Source: CAMBDS01 sp964355675
Lineage (GTDB): Bacteria > Electryoneota > AABM5-125-24 > Hatepunaeales > Hatepunaeaceae
NCBI GenBank assembly: GCA_964355675.1
Contig: CAYHEC010000014.1
Span: 1 to 64,000, forward strand
DNA length: 64,000 nt
Direction: 5' to 3'
The stretch's first letter is position 1; every line of letters starts with the position of its first letter. Below are positions 60,166-64,000 of this stretch, one piece after another. The notes under the pieces were generated by a model that had not been told where the DNA came from, ran no database searches, and saw only the letters and a program-made list of their open reading frames with translations. The translations under genes and the position numbers were made by a program.

Positions 60166-61293
60166 ATGCGACCAATACTCTATCTCGTTCAAAAAGAATT
60201 TCATCAGATTCTCCGTGACAAAGCCATGCTACGGATGATAATTGTTGTGCCTATCATTCAACTTTTCATCTTTGCCTATGCAGTGACAACCGACTTGAAA
60301 AACGTCCGTTTGGCGTTTATTGATTCCGACCGTACATTTGAGAGTCGTCGGCTGATCGACGCCTTTTTCACATCAGGATATTTTACGTCTGTCGGAATGG
60401 TCGAAAATCCTTCCGAATTAATGAGTATGTTCATGAAAGGCGAAGTTGATATAACGCTGAACATCCCTAAAGACTATGCAGAATGTATCGCAAGAGGGGA
60501 AAGCGCCGAGGTAGGATTGATGGTTGACGGCCAGAATTCCAGCCTGTCTGGAATGGCCAGGGGTTATGCTGAAGCGATCATAAGGACAGAAGCGGCAAAA
60601 ATCCTCGACGAGATGCGACTCGAGCACCCCGAGCTTGAAATGAGAATGCACCGCATCGTTCCGGTTTCACGGTACTATTACAATCCCGAACTCGAAAGTA
60701 GGAGGTACATGGTTCCGGGAATTGTGGTGCTGTTGATTACAATAATATCAGGAATGTTGACCGGTATGGCGGTAGTCAAGGAGAAGGAACTTGGAACACT
60801 TGAACAACTTATGGTGACTCCCATCTCGCCGATTCAGTTTATTGCGGGGAAGACCATTCCCTTCATCATCCTTGCCTTCTTCGAACTGACCTTCGCCGCG
60901 TCCATCGCCATATTCTACTTCAAGATACCATTCGAGGGATCGGTATGGCTGTTAGTCTCGGCGTCGTTACTTTATTTGATGGTGACACTCGGAATGGGCT
61001 TGCTCGCCTCTACCATTTCACACACACAACAGCAGGCGATGTTTGCCGTTTGGTTCGTTCTTATCTTTGGAATACTGATGAGTGGTTTTTTCTATCCAGT
61101 TGAGAACATGCCGCGAGCGATTTATTTATTGACTTATCTAAACCCATTAAGACACTTCATGGAAATAATCAGAGGGATTTTCTTAAAAGGAGTGACTTTA
61201 CGCGATATACTGCCTCAAATGGGTATGCTTCTGGGATTGGGGACGATTATATTCGGAGTGGCAGTATTGAAGTTCAGTAAGGTGAATAAGTAG
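60166..61293 (+). CDS. ABC-2 family permease (YbhS-like), second
   Basis: A 375-residue permease with the same layout as its neighbour: KEFHQILRDKAMLRMIIVVPIIQLFIFAYAV at the start, VKEKELGTLEQLMVTPISPIQFIAGKTIPFI in the core and TYLNPLRHFMEIIRGIFLKG at the end. It probably pairs with the first permease in a heterodimer. A terminator follows. Confidence 0.9.
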   Translation: MRPILYLVQKEFHQILRDKAMLRMIIVVPIIQLFIFAYAVTTDLKNVRLAFIDSDRTFESRRLIDAFFTSGYFTSVGMVENPSELMSMFMKGEVDITLNIPKDYAECIARGESAEVGLMVDGQNSSLSGMARGYAEAIIRTEAAKILDEMRLEHPELEMRMHRIVPVSRYYYNPELESRRYMVPGIVVLLITIISGMLTGMAVVKEKELGTLEQLMVTPISPIQFIAGKTIPFIILAFFELTFAASIAIFYFKIPFEGSVWLLVSASLLYLMVTLGMGLLASTISHTQQQAMFAVWFVLIFGILMSGFFYPVENMPRAIYLLTYLNPLRHFMEIIRGIFLKGVTLRDILPQMGMLLGLGTIIFGVAVLKFSKVNK

Positions 61294-61350
61294 TGTGTTC
61301 AGGCGGCAGATTTGTTACACCGCACGCAAAGCAAAGAAGTGGATTAAAGG

Positions 61351-61389
61351 AGAAGCACTCCCTCATTGCTGAGCGAGTGCTTCTTTTAT
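61351..61389. terminator. Terminator after the exporter operon
   Basis: AGAAGCACTC (61351-61360) pairs with GAGTGCTTCT (61375-61384), then TTTTA. It may also serve the convergent minus-strand gene; AAGCCCCTTGCGGGGAC follows at about 61394. Confidence 0.8.
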
Positions 61390-61423
61390 GTTAAGCCCCT
61401 TGCGGGGACGAGATGGTATGCGG

Positions 61424-63193
61424 TTACTTCAATAAAACGGCTCGGATCATCTTCCTGACTCCACCACTTTCAACACCTACCAGATAAAGTCCGACGGGCA
61501 GTCCATCGCCATTGATCGACAGACGATTCTCGCCTTTTCCTAAAGATGATACGCCTAAATCACGTAATAATTTCCCCGAAACATCGAAAAGTCCGACTTT
61601 GACCAATCCCGCCTCGCTCAATGAGAATGAGACCTCGGCAACTGGGTTGAACGGATTGGGATACAAGCCGAGCAATTGAAATTCTGAAGGTTTAGTCAGG
61701 TTGTCAGGCTTGACTGCATCGGGAGGAGTAGTAGTGAGGGATATCTCCATGAAGGAGTTTGTCATATATACGACTTGCTCGTTTTGGATGGTCATAGCTT
61801 CGGTGATCTCCTCGCTGTCGCCAACAGCATACCAGTAAGTAAAAATCAAAGTGTCACTGTCTCTTGCCCCATCGACGGCCTCGGTCATATCGTCGTCACC
61901 CCAGACTGTCAGCAACAATGTATCGCCCGAAATCACTCCCGCCCCCAAAGGTAATCCTTCCACGGAACTGACGCCTAACTCATCGCCATTGGAAATCTCA
62001 CCCAGAAGACTCCAACTGCTGACCGCGATGGACATCGAACTTCCAGTGTTGGTTCCATTCGAGAATTGGGTCGGCAACGACGGCGCAGTGGGCGGCTCAA
62101 GATTACGATCAGGTTCAGGCCAGATGAATTCAAATGGCTCATTCGTCACGCTCAATATCTGCAATCCATTACCCGGTAAAATCATCGGTAAATCAGATAA
62201 AGCGAGACCAGGGATGGCAAAGTTGCCCCGCCCGTCACGAACTATGCTCGCTCTATCTCCGATCAGATCCATAACTTGGCTCGGATGGATCGTATCTAAG
62301 CGCGGATAGGAAATCCAGTTCCAGCCGCTCTCTACGGGATAAGAATGTGAGGGATCGACGAACTCGCCGGAGAATTTGATCTCTGCATCTTCAGTAACTT
62401 TGATCTGATAACTGCTAAACACCATCCAGTTGCCGATCTCGTTCACTCGTTCAGCCGGATTGAAAATTCTTCCGGCGGCGTCACGGAGGACGATAAGCGA
62501 TCCTGCGTCGATCAACGGGGCAAAAAGGTTTGCTACCATTATCGAATCGGGAGCTACAGGTGCGGAGATCAAATTCCAGCCGCTTGCAACTGTCACGATT
62601 ATCGAATCAGGTGGTGGAGGTGGCGGCGGTGGTTCCGCTTCGGCGAGGGTGCGTTCGGAGCCGTAAATCCGGTCACCGCTACTGTTGTCATTGTTGTTTG
62701 CGGCATTCCCGCAAAAGTAAAATGTAATTTCACCGGTTCCTTCGCGCGGAGCCGTCCAGTCGAAGATCCAGGAGGCGCTGTTGGCTTGCCTTGGGAATGT
62801 GCCCGCGCTACGGTGTTTCAAGTACTGAGGCTGGTTGTTATTGTTGCTTAGTTGAGTGGCTTGCTGATTGACAACGGCGAGATTGCCGCCGCGGGAATTA
62901 TTGGAAGTAAGCGCTGTTAATTCGAATCCCCAGCGTCGAGCGTTTGGGTCGGCTAAAGCCAGAGTGAGACGATAGGTCTCGCCCGGCTGATAACTTTCGG
63001 GCAATCCCTGAAGATTAAGAGTACCTTGTCCGCTATTGAACGCAAAGGACGAGTGGCACTCGGTGCAGTTCTGTTGGTTCGGAGGGCTGTTGGTCAAGCC
63101 ATCATCGGGTCCGCCGGAACGAGCCAACAGGAACGAGGGCATGAGTAGCAAGGTAAAAAGCGAAACAAACCGGGTCATTTTATTTTTGGGCAT
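61424..63193 (-). CDS. Secreted CxxCH protein with Reeler-like domain and C-terminal sorting domain
   Basis: A 589-residue exoprotein. After a signal peptide (FVSLFTLLLMPSFLLARS), NSPPNQQNCTECHSSFAFNSGQGTL carries a CxxCH motif in the context typical of choice-of-anchor V/Reeler-like domains, with QPGETYRLTLALADPNARRWGFELTAL. A Pro run (EPPPPPPPPD) joins it to a repeated SGWNLISAP/SGWNWISYP module, and the last 90 residues are a YPNPFNP type A sorting domain. Its target is probably the cell surface. The CxxCH could bind haem c; I cannot tell which protein partner is served. Confidence 0.88.
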   Translation of the reverse strand: MPKNKMTRFVSLFTLLLMPSFLLARSGGPDDGLTNSPPNQQNCTECHSSFAFNSGQGTLNLQGLPESYQPGETYRLTLALADPNARRWGFELTALTSNNSRGGNLAVVNQQATQLSNNNNQPQYLKHRSAGTFPRQANSASWIFDWTAPREGTGEITFYFCGNAANNNDNSSGDRIYGSERTLAEAEPPPPPPPPDSIIVTVASGWNLISAPVAPDSIMVANLFAPLIDAGSLIVLRDAAGRIFNPAERVNEIGNWMVFSSYQIKVTEDAEIKFSGEFVDPSHSYPVESGWNWISYPRLDTIHPSQVMDLIGDRASIVRDGRGNFAIPGLALSDLPMILPGNGLQILSVTNEPFEFIWPEPDRNLEPPTAPSLPTQFSNGTNTGSSMSIAVSSWSLLGEISNGDELGVSSVEGLPLGAGVISGDTLLLTVWGDDDMTEAVDGARDSDTLIFTYWYAVGDSEEITEAMTIQNEQVVYMTNSFMEISLTTTPPDAVKPDNLTKPSEFQLLGLYPNPFNPVAEVSFSLSEAGLVKVGLFDVSGKLLRDLGVSSLGKGENRLSINGDGLPVGLYLVGVESGGVRKMIRAVLLK

Positions 63194-63391
63194 TTATAGC
63201 TCTTTGAGACGGTAATTCGGATCATTAATCTCGATGAGACTAAATTGACTCTATATCTTACGCTCTTATCAATTTTTTGTGGGGATAATTTTCAAATTAT
63301 AAAGCCTCAAGCGACGTAAGTCTATTTGTATGACAGTATGCTCTGTCTAACCCGCTAATCGAGCACTAAATTCTTTCCATAGGATCAATTG

Positions 63392-64000
63392 ATGAAATCA
63401 ATCTCCCAATCCCTGCTATTGATAGCAACCATCGTTTTGATAGCGAACGAAGCGGTAGCTATGCCGGAATTTGGCGTTCGATACAATCAGAGTTGCCAAC
63501 TGTGTCATGTCGTTCCAACCGGTGGCGGGATGAGAGCCCTCTACGGAGCACAGTTCTTCAGCTACATGGACTTGCCTATGAAAGAGCTTGATGATTTCGC
63601 CCTTCTCGACTCGATCAATCCGAAAATAGGAAGGCATTTTCAGGTCGGCGTCGATTTTCGTTCGCTTTACTATAGTTCCAATGATACTCTTTCAGGTAAC
63701 AGTTTTGTGACCATGGAAGGGACGCTTTACACCACAATTGCCCCGACAGACCGAACCATGGTTTACCTTTCGCGATCACTGTATGGTTCCAGTGAGGCTT
63801 TTGCTCTAATACAGGGATTGCCTTACTCCTCGGTATTTAGAGGGGGCCGGTTTATGCCTGCCTATGGTTGGAAGTTTGTCGATCATAACAGCTATGTCAG
63901 AAGCCGCCTTGGCTATGGTCAAGGCAAAGGCGCCGAGGATGGTTTGGAGTACGGATTCTACCCGTTGGAATGGGAGGCGTCCGTTGCCTTGACTAACGGA
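63392..64000 (+). CDS. Secreted CxxCH protein (partial, runs off the window end)
   Basis: Begins at the ATG at 63392, with AGGA about seven bases upstream, and stays open to the last base (203 codons). A signal peptide (ISQSLLLIATIVLIANEAVA) is followed by MPEFGVRYNQSCQLCHVVPTGGG, a single CxxCH haem-c motif. From about residue 80 strands such as FQVGVDFRSLYYS and TMVYLSRSLYGS suggest an outer-membrane beta-barrel. It is divergent from the previous gene, and the two may work in one surface redox system. The 3' end is outside the window. Confidence 0.8.
   Translation, partial: MKSISQSLLLIATIVLIANEAVAMPEFGVRYNQSCQLCHVVPTGGGMRALYGAQFFSYMDLPMKELDDFALLDSINPKIGRHFQVGVDFRSLYYSSNDTLSGNSFVTMEGTLYTTIAPTDRTMVYLSRSLYGSSEAFALIQGLPYSSVFRGGRFMPAYGWKFVDHNSYVRSRLGYGQGKGAEDGLEYGFYPLEWEASVALTNG

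Overview
The window reads as a chromosomal segment of an uncultured Gram-negative bacterium, most likely of the Fibrobacteres-Chlorobi-Bacteroidetes (FCB) superphylum or a neighbouring candidate phylum. The reasons are secreted proteins ending in YPNPFN/YPNPVN-type C-terminal sorting domains, an LPS-core-type glycosyltransferase, beta-barrel and lipoprotein genes, and a MurE with the DNPR motif of meso-diaminopimelate ligases. Lineage is an inference; no rRNA gene is present.

Layout. 1-5.3 kb: LPS-type glycosyltransferase, mutS and an orphan P-loop ATPase. 5.3-8.9 kb: a repeat mosaic and a minus-strand restriction-modification module. 9-13.8 kb: valS, a second DNA methyltransferase with a nuclease-like tail, a small acidic protein and a fragment of a sorted exoprotein. 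14-20 kb: DUF4139 protein, sorted exoprotein and recG, separated by repeat arrays. 20-28 kb: envelope and housekeeping genes (outer-membrane protein, lipoprotein, YfiH-type laccase, AHSA1-like protein, tRNA-Gln, glycosyltransferase, GNAT, thioredoxin, rpsU). 28-33.4 kb: cvpA, mutS2, tRNA-Gly, der. 33.7-50.7 kb: a long division and cell-wall (dcw) cluster mraZ-rsmH-ftsL-ftsI-murE-mraY-murD-ftsW-murG-murC-murB-ftsQ-ftsA-ftsZ, without murF or ddl. 50.7-55.7 kb: methyltransferase, ftsEX, DCC-family protein, GspE/PilB-like ATPase. 55.9-61.3 kb: an HlyD / two ATPases / two permeases ABC exporter. 61.4-64 kb: two secreted proteins with CxxCH haem motifs, the last cut by the window end.

The outstanding feature is a large set of short palindromic elements (about 20-30 bp) of several sequence families. 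They fill nearly every intergenic gap, singly, in tandem and nested in one another. Copies also lie in frame inside essential genes: murB and an ABC ATPase carry the same element in the same frame; valS and recG share elements in the same frame; mutS carries a 30-bp tandem pair; a DUF4139 gene carries one. This resembles the gene-invading Rickettsia palindromic elements, but several families act side by side and no mobilising enzyme is visible here. Other points are probable AUU/AUC-type starts for ftsI and ftsQ, repeats that supply stop codons, and microsatellites beside ftsA and mutS.
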